Positions 27,232-36,974 of a DNA stretch of 64,000 nt are shown here, piece after piece; position 1 is the stretch's first letter; each line of letters starts with the position of its first letter. The stretch spans positions 1-64,000 of the forward strand of contig NZ_JAFCNB010000008.1 in the NCBI RefSeq assembly GCF_017896165.1, in the 5' to 3' direction. The DNA is from Microbispora oryzae (GTDB lineage: Bacteria > Actinomycetota > Actinomycetes > Streptosporangiales > Streptosporangiaceae). A program made the translations under genes and the position numbers. The notes beneath the pieces were generated by a model that was not told the DNA's origin, did not search any database, and worked only from the letters and a program-made list of their open reading frames with translations.

Positions 27232-27285
27232 GAACGGATTGTTCCGTTCTGCTAGAGTGAACGTAGAGAACGGAACATTCCGTTC
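27232..27285. promoter_or_regulatory. Twin TetR operators
   Basis: GAACGGATTGTTCCGTTC (27232-27249) and GAACGGAACATTCCGTTC (27268-27285) are 18-bp inverted repeats with arms GAACGGA/TCCGTTC and starts exactly 36 bp apart. They lie in the divergent region and flank the promoter-like TAGAGT at 27253. Confidence 0.85.
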
Positions 27286-27327
27286 CGCAATCTGATGCCA
27301 CCAGAGACCGACGAGAGGGGCCGGACC

Positions 27328-27933
27328 ATGAGCGAGAACACCGTGGCGAACTGGCGGGCGTTGCTGGACGGAGCCCACGAGGGGCTGCGCCGCGTCGTGG
27401 CAGGGATCGGTGTGGACGGATGGGACCTGCCCACCCCGTGTGAGAAGTGGTCGGTCACCCAGGTGCTGCAGCACGCCGCCGGCGACCAGGCGGCGTTCAC
27501 CGCTGCGGTCACCGGGGGTGCGTGGCCGTCTGAGGACCCGTTCTCCCCGTCGGGCCACATCGACGGCGACCCGCTCGCCTACCTTGCGCGGATCCTGGAG
27601 ACCTCCGCCGCGGCCTGGGCAGAGGTGGGCGACGAGGACGAGCAGGTGCCCACGCCGCTTCCCCAGGGCGTGCTGCCGGCGTGGCTCGCCTCCGGGGCGT
27701 GCGCGATGGACGCGGCCGTCCACGCCTGGGACATCGCGGTGGCCACCGGGCAGCCCTCGCCGCTGTCGGAGGATGCCGCCCGATCCCTCAGGACGGTCGC
27801 GATCGCCATCGTGGAGCCGCTGCGGGCGTACGGCGCGTACGCCCCGGCCCTGGACCCCGCACCCCAGGCCGGCGAAGTGGAGACCCTGCTCGGCTTCCTG
27901 GGGCGCCGCGCGGACTGGACCGCCGCGGAGTAG
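27328..27933 (+). CDS. TIGR03086-type DinB-like metal-binding protein
   Basis: About 201 residues from ATG 27328, which follows gagaggggccggacc. The sequence LDGAHEGLRRVVAGIGVDGWDLPTPCEKWSVTQVLQHAAGDQAAF and the later MDAAVHAWDIAVATGQ are typical of mycothiol-dependent maleylpyruvate isomerase/DinB-fold proteins. The two His residues and an acidic residue usually bind a divalent metal. It probably conjugates or isomerises a small substrate with mycothiol; the divergent TetR protein is the likely regulator. Confidence 0.85.
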   Translation: MSENTVANWRALLDGAHEGLRRVVAGIGVDGWDLPTPCEKWSVTQVLQHAAGDQAAFTAAVTGGAWPSEDPFSPSGHIDGDPLAYLARILETSAAAWAEVGDEDEQVPTPLPQGVLPAWLASGACAMDAAVHAWDIAVATGQPSPLSEDAARSLRTVAIAIVEPLRAYGAYAPALDPAPQAGEVETLLGFLGRRADWTAAE

Positions 27934-27976
27934 TTCCCGGGCGCGCGCGGCTGGCCCCCGCGCGTGGATCGTCGGC

Positions 27977-28840
27977 TCAGCGGGAGGACGGCGCGGCGGC
28001 CCGGCGGTGCTCGGCGATGCGGGCGAAGTCTTCGATGCCGAGCCGCTCCCCCCGGGCCGACGGGTCGATGCCCGCCCGGACCAGCGCCTCCTCCGCCGCC
28101 GCGGGCGTACCGGCCCAGGACGCGAGCGCGGCGCGGAGCGTCTTGCGACGCTGGGCGAAGGCCGCGTCGATCGCGGCGAACACCTCCTCGCGGCTCGCGG
28201 TCGTCGCGGGCGGATCACGGCGGACGAAGGAGACCAGCCCCGAGTCGACGTTCGGCGCGGGCCAGAAGACGTTGCGCCCGACCGGACCGGCCCGGCGGAC
28301 GTCGGCATACCAGGCGGCCTTCACCGACGGCACGCCGTACACCCTGGAACCGGGGGCGGCGGCCAGCCGGTCGGCCACCTCGGCCTGCACCATCACCAGC
28401 CCCCGGCGCAGCGACGGCAGCACCTCCAGCAGGTGGAGCACGACCGGCACCGACACGTTGTACGGCAGGTTGGCCACGAGCACGGTGGGGGCGGCCCCGA
28501 GATCGTCCGGCCCGGTTCGCAGGGCGTCCGCGCGCAGCACCGTCAGCCGGTCCGCCAAATCGGGGGCGCGCTCGGCCACGGTCAGCGGCAGCTGGGCGGC
28601 CAGCACCGGGTCGATCTCCACGGCCACGACGCGCGCCACCTCGGGGAGCAACGCGAGCGTCAGCGAGCCGAGCCCCGGCCCGACTTCGAGGGCCACGTCG
28701 TCAGGGGTGACCTCAGAGAGGCGGACGATCCGGCGGACGGTGCCGCCGTCGATCACGAAGTTCTGCCCCAGCTTCTTCGTCGGCCTGAGGTTCAGCTTCT
28801 CCGCGAGCGCGCGCACTTCGACAGGCCCGAGCAGACTCAT
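27977..28840 (-). CDS. ksgA: 16S rRNA (adenine1518/1519-N6)-dimethyltransferase
   Basis: About 287 residues from ATG 28840 ([16 protein letters not shown]). KsgA/RsmA motifs are clear: [35 protein letters not shown] (SAM site) and [15 protein letters not shown] (catalytic NLPY). It dimethylates two adjacent adenines near the 3' end of 16S rRNA. In-frame ATGs at 28858 and 28900 lengthen the protein but fall outside the conserved part. tatD lies immediately upstream; the rpf-type gene often found between them is absent. Confidence 0.95.
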   Translation of the reverse strand: MSLLGPVEVRALAEKLNLRPTKKLGQNFVIDGGTVRRIVRLSEVTPDDVALEVGPGLGSLTLALLPEVARVVAVEIDPVLAAQLPLTVAERAPDLADRLTVLRADALRTGPDDLGAAPTVLVANLPYNVSVPVVLHLLEVLPSLRRGLVMVQAEVADRLAAAPGSRVYGVPSVKAAWYADVRRAGPVGRNVFWPAPNVDSGLVSFVRRDPPATTASREEVFAAIDAAFAQRRKTLRAALASWAGTPAAAEEALVRAGIDPSARGERLGIEDFARIAEHRRAAAPSSR

Positions 28841-28921
28841 GCATCCAGTGTCGGGCATCCGAGCGGGTCGGCGTGCGCAGCGGCCTCGCCCTGTGGACAA
28901 CGGACAACCTGTGCTCCGGCG

Positions 28922-29791
28922 TCACCAGGCGCCGAAGGCGGCCTCTCCGTTCGCGCCGATCGCGGCGGCAAGGGCGGCGACGTCCATGTCCTTGACCTCG
29001 GCCAGGCAGCGGAGCGTCAGCGGGATCAGGTAGGGGGCGTTCGGCTTGCCCCGGTGGGGCACGGGCGGCAGGTAGGGCGCGTCGGTCTCGACCAACATCA
29101 GCTCGACCGGGGCGATCCGCGCCGCCTCACGCAGGTATCCGGCGTTCTTGTACGTCACCGGGCCGGAGAACGACATGTAGTAACCGGCCGCCGCGCACCG
29201 CTTGGCCAGCTCCACGTCGCCCGAGAAACTGTGAAAAATCACGACCTCGGGGGCGCCCTGGTCGGCGAGTACGGCGAGAACGTCGTCGTGCGCGTCACGG
29301 TCGTGGATGACCAGTGCCTTCCCGGTGCGCTTGGCGATCTCGATGTGCGCCCGGAAACTCGCGTGCTGGTCGTCCTTGGACGCCCAGTCGCGGAAGTAGT
29401 CGAGGCCCGTCTCACCCACGGCGCGCACGTGCGGGAGCCGCGCCAGCTCCTCGATCTCGGCGAGCACCTCGGGCGTGGCGGCGTGCGCCTCGTTGGGGTG
29501 GATGGCCACGGCGGCGTAGACGTCGTCGTGCTCCCCGGCGGCGCGCGCGTTCCACCGGGACGAGGGGAGGTCGTAGCCGACCGTGACCAGCCGCGTCACG
29601 CCCACCGACTTCGCGTCGCGCAGGATCGACTCGACGGTCACGGCGGCGGCCTGCGCCGCCAGCGCCACGGGATCGCCCGAGGAGGCCTGCCGATGGCCCA
29701 CCATGATGTCCAGGTGGCAGTGGCTGTCGAACACCTCCCCGGGCAGCGCCTCCGGCGCGGCGGGCGTGCTCCCTGGCACCTTCGCGGGCAC
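28922..29791 (-). CDS. tatD: TatD family metal-dependent hydrolase
   Basis: 289 residues. TatD signatures are visible: DSHCHLDIM near the N-terminus (metal-binding His pair), AVGETGLDYFRD, LVIHDRDAHDDV, IFHSFSGDVELA and LLVETDAPYLPP. The family are 3'-5' exonucleases or deoxyribonucleases. The start lies 4 bp downstream of the metG stop, so the two are likely co-transcribed. Confidence 0.94.
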   Translation of the reverse strand: MPAKVPGSTPAAPEALPGEVFDSHCHLDIMVGHRQASSGDPVALAAQAAAVTVESILRDAKSVGVTRLVTVGYDLPSSRWNARAAGEHDDVYAAVAIHPNEAHAATPEVLAEIEELARLPHVRAVGETGLDYFRDWASKDDQHASFRAHIEIAKRTGKALVIHDRDAHDDVLAVLADQGAPEVVIFHSFSGDVELAKRCAAAGYYMSFSGPVTYKNAGYLREAARIAPVELMLVETDAPYLPPVPHRGKPNAPYLIPLTLRCLAEVKDMDVAALAAAIGANGEAAFGAW

Positions 29792-29795
29792 GCCG

Positions 29796-31388
29796 TCAGC
29801 TCTTGGCGTCGTCGAGCCGCGGGAACAGGATCTCGCCCTTCACCACGGACGCGCCCGCGGGCAGCCGGCCCCACTTGGCGACGTCGGCGATGCGCTGGTC
29901 GGCCAGCGGGCCGAGGTGCGGCTCCGCGCCGAGCGACGCCCACAGTTTCTCGCAGGTGCCGGGCATGACCGGGTTGAGCAGGACGGCGACGGCGCGCAGC
30001 GACTCGGCGGCCGTGTAGAGGATCGTCGCGAGACGGGCCTGACCCTCCGGCGACTCGTCCTTGGCCACCTTCCAGGGAGCCTGGTCACTCAGGTAGCCGT
30101 TGACCTGCTTGACGAAGTCGAAGATCGCCCCGAGGCCGGTGGAGAAGTCGAGGTTGTCGCCGATCAGGCGATCGGCCTGGGCCGTCGCCGTGGCGAGGCC
30201 CTCGGCGATCGCCTGCTCCGCCGCTCCGGCGTCGCCGGGCTCCGGCAGCGTCCCGTCGAAGTACTTCCCGATCATCGCCGCGACCCGGGACGCCAGGTTT
30301 CCGAAGTCGTTCGCCAGCTCCGAGGTGTAGCGGGCGGAGAAGTCCTCCCAGGAGAACGAGCCGTCCTGGCCGAAGGGGATCGCCCGCAGGAAGTAGTAGC
30401 GGTAGGCGTCGACCCCGAAGTGCTCGGTCAGCTCCCGCGGCGAGATGCCGGTGAGGTTGGACTTGCTCATCTTCTCGCCGCCGACCATCAGCCAGCCGTT
30501 GGCGAAGACCCTCCCGGGCAGGGACAGACCGTTCGCCATGAGCATGGCGGGCCAGATCACCGCGTGGAACCGCAGGATGTCCTTGCCGACAAGGTGCACG
30601 TCGGCCGGCCAGGTGGTGTCGAACTTCGCCTGGTCGGAGCCGTATCCGACGGCGGTGGCGTAGTTGAGCAGCGCGTCGATCCAGACGTAGATGACGTGCT
30701 TGGGGTCCCACGGGATCGGGATGCCCCAGTCGAAGGTCGACCGGGAGATCGACAGGTCCTGCAGGCCCTGCCGGACGAACTGGACGACCTCGTTGCGGGC
30801 CGACGCGGGCTGGACGAAGTCGGGGTTGGCCTCGTAGAACTCGAGCAGCCGGGGGCCGTACTCGGAGAGCTTGAAGAAGTAGTTCTCCTCCTGGAGCCAC
30901 TCGATCGGCTTCTTGTGGATGGGGCACAGGTCGCCTTCGAGCAGCTCGCCCGGCGACTTGAACTCCTCACAGTGGACGCAGTAGGGCCCTTCGTAGCCGC
31001 CCCGGTAGATCTCGCCCTTGTCGTAGAGATCCTGCACGAATTCCTGGACGCGCCGGGTGTGGCGCTCCTCGGTCGTGCGGATGAAGTCGTCGTTGGCGAT
31101 CTGGAGGTGCTCCCAGAGCGGCTTCCACGCCTCCTCGACCAGTTTGTCGGCCCACTCCTGCGGCGTCACGCCGTGCGACTCGGCGGTGCGCATGACCTTC
31201 TGCCCGTGCTCGTCGGTGCCCGTGAGGTACCACACCTTCTCGCCACGCTGACGGTGCCAGCGGGTGAGGACGTCACCCGCGACCGTCGTGTAGGCGTGGC
31301 CCAGGTGCGGAGCGTCGTTCACGTAGTAGATCGGCGTCGAGACGTAGAACGCCGACTCGCCCGATGCAGTCGATCCGGTAGCCGCCAT
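29796..31388 (-). CDS. metG: Methionyl-tRNA synthetase
   Basis: 530 residues. The class I synthetase signatures are YYVNDAPHLGHAYTTV (the HIGH box, as HLGH), a Cys pair in YCVHCEEF with CPIHKKP (zinc knuckle region), and KMSKSNLTG (KMSKS). The C-terminal anticodon-binding helices follow, and no C-terminal dimerisation extension is present. First gene of the metG-tatD-ksgA run. Confidence 0.97.
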   Translation of the reverse strand: MAATGSTASGESAFYVSTPIYYVNDAPHLGHAYTTVAGDVLTRWHRQRGEKVWYLTGTDEHGQKVMRTAESHGVTPQEWADKLVEEAWKPLWEHLQIANDDFIRTTEERHTRRVQEFVQDLYDKGEIYRGGYEGPYCVHCEEFKSPGELLEGDLCPIHKKPIEWLQEENYFFKLSEYGPRLLEFYEANPDFVQPASARNEVVQFVRQGLQDLSISRSTFDWGIPIPWDPKHVIYVWIDALLNYATAVGYGSDQAKFDTTWPADVHLVGKDILRFHAVIWPAMLMANGLSLPGRVFANGWLMVGGEKMSKSNLTGISPRELTEHFGVDAYRYYFLRAIPFGQDGSFSWEDFSARYTSELANDFGNLASRVAAMIGKYFDGTLPEPGDAGAAEQAIAEGLATATAQADRLIGDNLDFSTGLGAIFDFVKQVNGYLSDQAPWKVAKDESPEGQARLATILYTAAESLRAVAVLLNPVMPGTCEKLWASLGAEPHLGPLADQRIADVAKWGRLPAGASVVKGEILFPRLDDAKS

Positions 31389-31487
31389 GCCGAAATCCTA
31401 TCGGCCTGTGGCCGATGACTCCTTCCAATAACCCGGGGTCGCCGCGATGACCAGGGGCGACACCGACCAGCAGGGAGCGACGCCCGC

Positions 31488-32711
31488 TCAGGCCGTCGCG
31501 CTGGGCTCCCGTGTGACGGCCGCGGCCGCCTCCTCCGCCGCGCTGGCGGCGATGTCGACCGGGTTCTCCCGGGTGCGGCGGATGCCGAGGATGCTGATGA
31601 ACAGCGAAGCGAAGATCGTCTGGAAGCTCATGACGAAGGCGGTGGCCGACGGCACGACCAGGCGGAGCGACTCGGCCGGGATCAGCTCGCCGAAGCCGCG
31701 GCCGCCCCAGTGGGCGAGCGAGGCCACCAGGCCGCCGATGCCGGCGACCGCGAGCAGGCCGCCCGCGAGCAGGCCCTTCTCCAGCGTGACGATGTCGACC
31801 AGCTTCCTGATCCTGCGGTCCTCCGGGAGGAAGCCCTCCTCCGCCGCGTACACCTTCGTGAAGAGCGCGAACAGCACGGCCTGGAAGCCGCTCACCACCA
31901 TGGCCGACGCCCCGACGAGGGTGTCGACGTCGAAGGCGAGCTCGCCGATGTAGACCGGCCCGAACGTCAGCGCGGCGCCCGCGACCAGGCCGAGGGTCAT
32001 GAGCACCAGGCCGGGGATGAAGAACAGCCAGCGGGGGCTGTAGAGGAGCAGGAAGCGCAGGTGGCGCCAGCCGTCCCGCCAGGAGCGCAGGTGAGGCGGG
32101 CGGGAGCGGCCGTCGGGCGACAGGGTCGTCGGCACCTCGCGGACGTCGAGCCCCTGCAGGGTCGCCTTGACGACCATCTCGGAGGCGAACTCCATGCCGC
32201 CGGTCTGCAGGCCGAGCCGGAGGATCGCGTCACGGCGGAAGCCGCGCAGGCCGCAGTGGAAGTCGCCGATCGCGCTGGGGAAGAACAGCCGGCCGATGAA
32301 CGACAGGACCGGGTTGCCCAGGTAGCGGTGGAGCGGCGGCATGGCGCCCGGCGCGATTCCGCCCTTGAAACGGTTGCCCATCACGAGGTCGCCGCCGTCT
32401 CGGAGCTGCTCGACGAACGGCATCAGGCTCGTGAAGTCATACGAGTCGTCGGCGTCGCCCATGATGACGTACTTGCCGCGAGCCGCCCGGATGCCGCCGA
32501 TCAGCGCGTTGCCGTACCCCTTCTCATCAATGTGGACGACACGGGCACCCGCGTCTCTGGCGAGCTGCTGGGAGCCGTCGGTGCTGCCGTTGTCGGCGAT
32601 CACCACCTCGCCGTCGATCCCGTGCTCGCGCATGCAGTCAAGGGCTTTGCGCACACAGATCTCGACGGTCTCGGCCTCATTGAGGCATGGCATGACAACG
32701 GTCAGTTCCAC
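31488..32711 (-). CDS. Family 2 glycosyltransferase with membrane C-terminus
   Basis: 407 residues. It begins MELTVVMPCLNEAETVEICV and has EVVIADNGSTDGS and DADDSYDF (the GT-A metal-binding DxD), typical of dolichol/polyprenyl-phosphate glucosyl- or mannosyltransferases. Two to four hydrophobic helices follow at about residues 235-385. It probably loads a sugar onto polyprenyl phosphate for the neighbouring membrane glycosyltransferases. It is divergent from the next gene. Confidence 0.88.
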   Translation of the reverse strand: MELTVVMPCLNEAETVEICVRKALDCMREHGIDGEVVIADNGSTDGSQQLARDAGARVVHIDEKGYGNALIGGIRAARGKYVIMGDADDSYDFTSLMPFVEQLRDGGDLVMGNRFKGGIAPGAMPPLHRYLGNPVLSFIGRLFFPSAIGDFHCGLRGFRRDAILRLGLQTGGMEFASEMVVKATLQGLDVREVPTTLSPDGRSRPPHLRSWRDGWRHLRFLLLYSPRWLFFIPGLVLMTLGLVAGAALTFGPVYIGELAFDVDTLVGASAMVVSGFQAVLFALFTKVYAAEEGFLPEDRRIRKLVDIVTLEKGLLAGGLLAVAGIGGLVASLAHWGGRGFGELIPAESLRLVVPSATAFVMSFQTIFASLFISILGIRRTRENPVDIAASAAEEAAAAVTREPSATA

Positions 32712-32807
32712 GTCGCAACTCCTTGCATATGGCGGCAGGACACTAATGATGCCCGCTTCCCCGTAGGCCCCGAGTCAAGTCCACAAAACGGCTGGCATTC
32801 TGTAACC

Positions 32808-34310
32808 ATGGTCGCGGTCGCGGATCCTCCGTCAGTGGACTCGTCCCCGGTCGGCCGCTGGAGGCGCGCCATCGCGCTCCTGCGCCGTCATCGGGTGTTC
32901 GCGGTCGCCCTGGCGGCCGGGGCCGTGCTGCGCGTCGTCACCATGCTGGGGTTCGGCCCGGCGATGTGGTTCAACGACTCGTACGACTACGTGTCGGTCG
33001 CGCTCAGACTGCGCCCGCATCCCATTCGCCCGGACGGCTACAGTTTCTGGCTGCTCATTCTCAAGCCGTTCCACAGTTTCGCGCTGGTCGTCTTCACCCA
33101 GCACCTCATGGGGCTTGCCACGGCAGTGCTGATCTATGCGCTGCTGACCAGGAAATTTGGGGTCCCTGCCTGGGGGGCCACCCTCGCGACGGTCCCCGTC
33201 CTGTTCGACGCGTACGAGATCCAGCTCGAACAGCTGATCATGTCGGACACGATGTTCATCCTGCTGGTGGTGGGCGTCGTCACACTGGTCCTGTGGCACC
33301 GGGCCATGTCGTGGAAGGCCGGCGCGGCCGTCGGGCTGCTGCTCGCGGTGACCGCGCTGACCCGCAGCATCGGCCTGCCGATTCTGGCCCTCGTCGTCGT
33401 CTATCTGCTCATCAAGCGGGCCGGCTGGCGTCCCATCGTGGCCATGGTGGCGGCGTGCGCCCTGCCCGTCGTCGCGTACATGGGCTGGTTCAAGGCGGTG
33501 AACGGCCAGTTCGCGATGACGAACAGCGACGGCGTCATCCTCTACATGCGCACGTCGCTGTTCGCCGACTGCCACAAGATGCACCTCGACCAGCGCAGGG
33601 AGCTGGAGCTCGCGCTGATGTGCATCAACACCCCGCCGAGCCAGCGGGCCCACTACGCGCAGGCGTACCTGTGGTGGGACGACCAGAACCAGCTGCACGT
33701 CTTCGGGTCGGGCATGAAGTTCACCCCGGAGATCAACGCGAACGCGAGCGCCTTCGCCAAGCGGGCGATCCTCTCCCAGCCCGGCGACTACCTCGCGGCC
33801 GTGACGAAGGACTTCTTCCGCGCGTTCCATTGGGGCCGTCCGCAGTTCCCCGACCCCAAGACCTACCTGCAGTACGAGTTCGGCAACGAGTACACCCGCA
33901 AGATCCCGAAGTGGAGCTCCTACCACAGCAGCACCGACAGGGACGCCGAGGCGTACGAGAACGGCCCGGCCGCCACCCACGTCGTCTCTCCGTGGTCCGA
34001 CATCATGATCGGCTACCAGAAGGTGGTGCGGCTGCCGGGCATCGTGCTCGGACTGCTGCTGCTCGTCGGCCTGTACGGCGTCGTGGTGCGATGGCGCACC
34101 CTCGGCGGGCCCGTGCTGCTGCCCTGGCTGGCGGCGGCCGGGCTGATCCTCGCCCCGGCGGCCACGGCCGAGTTCGACTACCGCTACCTGCTGCCCGCCG
34201 CGCCGCTGGCCTGCCTGGCGGCGGCCATCGCGCTCGGCCGGATCCGGCGCGGCGGCCACGCCCCCGAGGAACGAGTGCCCGCCGTGGAGGCCGCCCCGGC
34301 CGCGGAGTGA
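32808..34310 (+). CDS. Multi-pass membrane glycosyltransferase (GT-C, GT39/83-like)
   Basis: About 500 residues starting MVAVADPPSVDSSPVGRW at ATG 32808. At least nine hydrophobic helices alternate with short loops. The first extracytoplasmic loop holds MWFNDSYDYVSVALRL, with acidic residues as in GT-C enzymes that use lipid-linked sugars. The large soluble loop (about 245-400) is on one side of the membrane. It probably accepts the polyprenyl-phosphate sugar made by the divergent GT2 enzyme (inference from context). Confidence 0.78.
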   Translation: MVAVADPPSVDSSPVGRWRRAIALLRRHRVFAVALAAGAVLRVVTMLGFGPAMWFNDSYDYVSVALRLRPHPIRPDGYSFWLLILKPFHSFALVVFTQHLMGLATAVLIYALLTRKFGVPAWGATLATVPVLFDAYEIQLEQLIMSDTMFILLVVGVVTLVLWHRAMSWKAGAAVGLLLAVTALTRSIGLPILALVVVYLLIKRAGWRPIVAMVAACALPVVAYMGWFKAVNGQFAMTNSDGVILYMRTSLFADCHKMHLDQRRELELALMCINTPPSQRAHYAQAYLWWDDQNQLHVFGSGMKFTPEINANASAFAKRAILSQPGDYLAAVTKDFFRAFHWGRPQFPDPKTYLQYEFGNEYTRKIPKWSSYHSSTDRDAEAYENGPAATHVVSPWSDIMIGYQKVVRLPGIVLGLLLLVGLYGVVVRWRTLGGPVLLPWLAAAGLILAPAATAEFDYRYLLPAAPLACLAAAIALGRIRRGGHAPEERVPAVEAAPAAE

Positions 34311-34350
34311 GCCGGGCCTGAGCGAGCCGCGGGAAGACCGGCGGGAGCCG

Positions 34351-35172
34351 TCAGCGGGCGTGGACGGCGTTGTAGAGGTCGCGCCGGGAGACGCCCGCCG
34401 ACTTGGCCACCTCGGCGATGGCCTCCTTGCGGGGCAGTCCGGTCGCCTCGCGCCGGGCCACCTCCGCCACCAGGTCCTCGATGGCGGGGGTCGCGAGATC
34501 GGGTTCGGCCCCCGACACCACGACGGTGATCTCCCCCCGCACCTCGCCCTCGGCCCAGGCGGCCAGCTCGGCCAGGCCGCCCCGCCGTACCTCCTCGTAG
34601 GTCTTGGTCAGCTCGCGGCACACCGCCGCAGGGCGGGCGGCGCCGAACGCCTCGGCCATCGCCTCAAGCGACGCGTGCAGGCGGTGCGGCGCCTCGAAGA
34701 ACACCATCGTGCGTTCCTCGCCGGCCAGGGCGGCGAGGCGCCTGGCCCGCTCCCCCGCCTTGCGCGGCGGGAAGCCCTCGAAGCAGAACCGGTCGCTCGG
34801 CAGCCCGGAGAGGGCGAGCGCGGTGGTGACGGCCGACGGGCCGGGCACGGCGGTCACGGTGACGCCCGCGTCGACCGCGAGCCGGGTCAGCCGGTAGCCC
34901 GGGTCGGACACACCGGGCATCCCGGCGTCGGTGATCACCACCACCGTCTGACCCTGCAGCAGCGCCTCCAGCAACTCCTCGGCCCGCGCCGTCTCGTTGG
35001 CGTCGTAATAGGACACGACACGGCCGCCGAGGGTCACCCCGAGATCGGCGGCGAGCCGGCGCAGCCGCCGGGTGTCCTCGGCCGCGATCACATCGGCCGC
35101 GGCGATCGCCTCACGCAGTCGCGGCGACGCGTCCCCGGCCTGTCCGATCGGCGCTCCGGCGAGAATCAGCAC
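34351..35172 (-). CDS. rsmI: 16S rRNA 2'-O-ribose C1402 methyltransferase
   Basis: 273 residues. Tetrapyrrole-methylase fold with LILAGAPIGQAGDASPRLREAI, AEDTRRLRRL, VITDAGMPGVSDPGYRLTRLAV and FCFEGFPPRKAGERARRL, the RsmI signatures. It methylates the ribose of C1402 in 16S rRNA. Here the usual PIGN is PIGQ, a small deviation. It is divergent from pmt, the same pairing as in mycobacteria. Confidence 0.94.
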   Translation of the reverse strand: MLILAGAPIGQAGDASPRLREAIAAADVIAAEDTRRLRRLAADLGVTLGGRVVSYYDANETARAEELLEALLQGQTVVVITDAGMPGVSDPGYRLTRLAVDAGVTVTAVPGPSAVTTALALSGLPSDRFCFEGFPPRKAGERARRLAALAGEERTMVFFEAPHRLHASLEAMAEAFGAARPAAVCRELTKTYEEVRRGGLAELAAWAEGEVRGEITVVVSGAEPDLATPAIEDLVAEVARREATGLPRKEAIAEVAKSAGVSRRDLYNAVHAR

Positions 35173-35278
35173 CGGTCCACCCTATGGCTCCATGAAACGT
35201 TCACCCGCGAAGGGCCAGATGTTCCCAATCAGCGCGTAGGCCATGTTCGGCCCGCGGTCGCGACAGTACTCTGTCCGC

Positions 35279-36886
35279 GTGGCCGTGACCGACTTCTCAC
35301 ATCAGGCGTTCGAGCAGCCAGAGACAGGCCCGGAGGAGACTCCTCCGCCGTCACTGCGCGAACGGCTGGTGCCGTCCATGCCCAGCGACGCCCAGTGGGG
35401 CTGGCTCGGCCCGATATTCGTCGCCGTGTTCGGTGCCGTCCTGCGCTTCATGCACCTGGGCAGGCCCCACGACGTGGTCTTCGACGAGACCTACTACGCC
35501 AAGGACGCGTTCGCCACCATCAAGTACGGCGTGGAGCGGCAGTTCGTCGACGGCGCGGACAAGCTCCTGCTCGCGGGCAACTCGAACATCTTCAAGCAGT
35601 GCCCGCAGGTCGACCAGTGCTCGGCCTACGTGGTCCACCCGCCGCTCGGCAAGTGGCTCATCGGCCTCGGCGAACTGATCTTCGGCCCCAACCCCTTCGG
35701 GTGGCGTTTCGCGGCGGCCGTGGTCGGCTCGCTGTCCATCCTGATCCTGGCCAGGGTCGCCCGCCGGATGACGCGGTCGACGCTGCTGGGGTGCGTCGCC
35801 GGGTTCCTGCTTGCGCTCGACGGCCTCCACTTCGTGCTGTCCCGCACGGCCCTGCTCGACATCTTCCTGATGTTCTGGCTCCTCGCCGGGTTCGCCTGCC
35901 TGGTCGCCGACCGCGACTGGGCCCGTTCCCGGACGGCCACCTGGTACGAGAACGACCACTCGGACGGCTGGGGGGCGCGGCTGGGCTCGCGTCCCTGGCG
36001 GCTCGCGGCCGGTCTGTGCCTGGGGGCGGCGCTGGCCACCAAGTGGACCGCCGCCTTCTACATCCCCGCCTTCCTGATCATGTCCCTCGCCTGGGACCTC
36101 GGCGCGCGGCGGACGTCGGGCGCGCACCGGCCGTTCACGGCGGTCCTCCGGCGTGACCTGCCGCTGGCCGCGGCCTGGAGCTCGGTGGTCCCCGGCCTCG
36201 TGTACGTCGTCTCGTTCACCGGCTGGTTCGTCTCCGACAAGGGCTGGGGACGCAACTGGGTGTCGGCCACCTCGGCGGGCCCCATCCACTTCGTGACCGA
36301 CTCGCTGGCCTCCTGGATCTCGTACCAGAAGCAGGTCCTCGGCTTCCACACCGGCCTGGAGCAGACCCACCCCTACCAGTCGTGGCCGTGGTCGTGGCCG
36401 CTGCTCACCCGGCCGGTGGCCTTCTTCTACCAGTCGCCCAAGACGTGCGGCGCGCCGTCCTGCTCGTGGGCGGTGCTCGGCACCGGCACCCCGGTCATCT
36501 GGTACGGCGGGCTGATCGCCCTGATCGCGATGGTCTCCTGGTATGTGGCGGTGCGCGACTGGCGGGCCGGGGCCGTCCTGCTCGGGTACGTCGTCGGCTG
36601 GCTGCCCTGGTTCTACTACGCCCTCTCCGACAACCGCACGATGTTCCTCTTCTACGCGATCCCGATGGTGCCGTTCATGATCTTGGCGATCGTGCTGGCG
36701 CTGGGGCTCCTGATGGGGCAGGCCGACACGGTCAATCCCCGCCGCCGTATCGTCGGCACCGTGGTCACGGGCGCGTTCGTTCTGTTCGCGCTGGTGAACT
36801 TCGGCTGGCTCTATCCCGTGATCGCGGCCGAGGTCATTCCCTACGACGCCTGGTGGCAGCGTATGCTCTTCCGGTCATGGGTCTGA
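35279..36886 (+). CDS. pmt: Protein O-mannosyltransferase
   Basis: About 535 residues from GTG 35279 (MAVTDFSHQAFEQ); an ATG at 35243 is also in frame. It has ten or more membrane helices. The first extracytoplasmic loop holds HDVVFDETYYAKDAF, the conserved Asp-Glu pair of GT39 O-mannosyltransferases, and HPPLGKWLI follows, as in actinobacterial Pmt. It transfers mannose from polyprenyl-phosphate mannose to Ser/Thr of exported proteins, acting with Sec. The rsmI/pmt divergent pairing supports the call. Confidence 0.93.
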   Translation: MAVTDFSHQAFEQPETGPEETPPPSLRERLVPSMPSDAQWGWLGPIFVAVFGAVLRFMHLGRPHDVVFDETYYAKDAFATIKYGVERQFVDGADKLLLAGNSNIFKQCPQVDQCSAYVVHPPLGKWLIGLGELIFGPNPFGWRFAAAVVGSLSILILARVARRMTRSTLLGCVAGFLLALDGLHFVLSRTALLDIFLMFWLLAGFACLVADRDWARSRTATWYENDHSDGWGARLGSRPWRLAAGLCLGAALATKWTAAFYIPAFLIMSLAWDLGARRTSGAHRPFTAVLRRDLPLAAAWSSVVPGLVYVVSFTGWFVSDKGWGRNWVSATSAGPIHFVTDSLASWISYQKQVLGFHTGLEQTHPYQSWPWSWPLLTRPVAFFYQSPKTCGAPSCSWAVLGTGTPVIWYGGLIALIAMVSWYVAVRDWRAGAVLLGYVVGWLPWFYYALSDNRTMFLFYAIPMVPFMILAIVLALGLLMGQADTVNPRRRIVGTVVTGAFVLFALVNFGWLYPVIAAEVIPYDAWWQRMLFRSWV

Positions 36887-36974
36887 CCGGCCCGCATGCG
36901 GCGCGCGAGGGAGGCTTCCGGCGGTGACCGGCGGTCGTCGTCAACGATGGGGTCGATACGGCAGACTGCGGGTC

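Noticed and set aside
27410-29968. Long plus-strand open frame across the DinB-like, ksgA and tatD genes
   Set aside because: Runs antisense to ksgA and tatD and out of frame with the DinB-like gene; Arg/Pro/Ala-rich without any recognisable motif.
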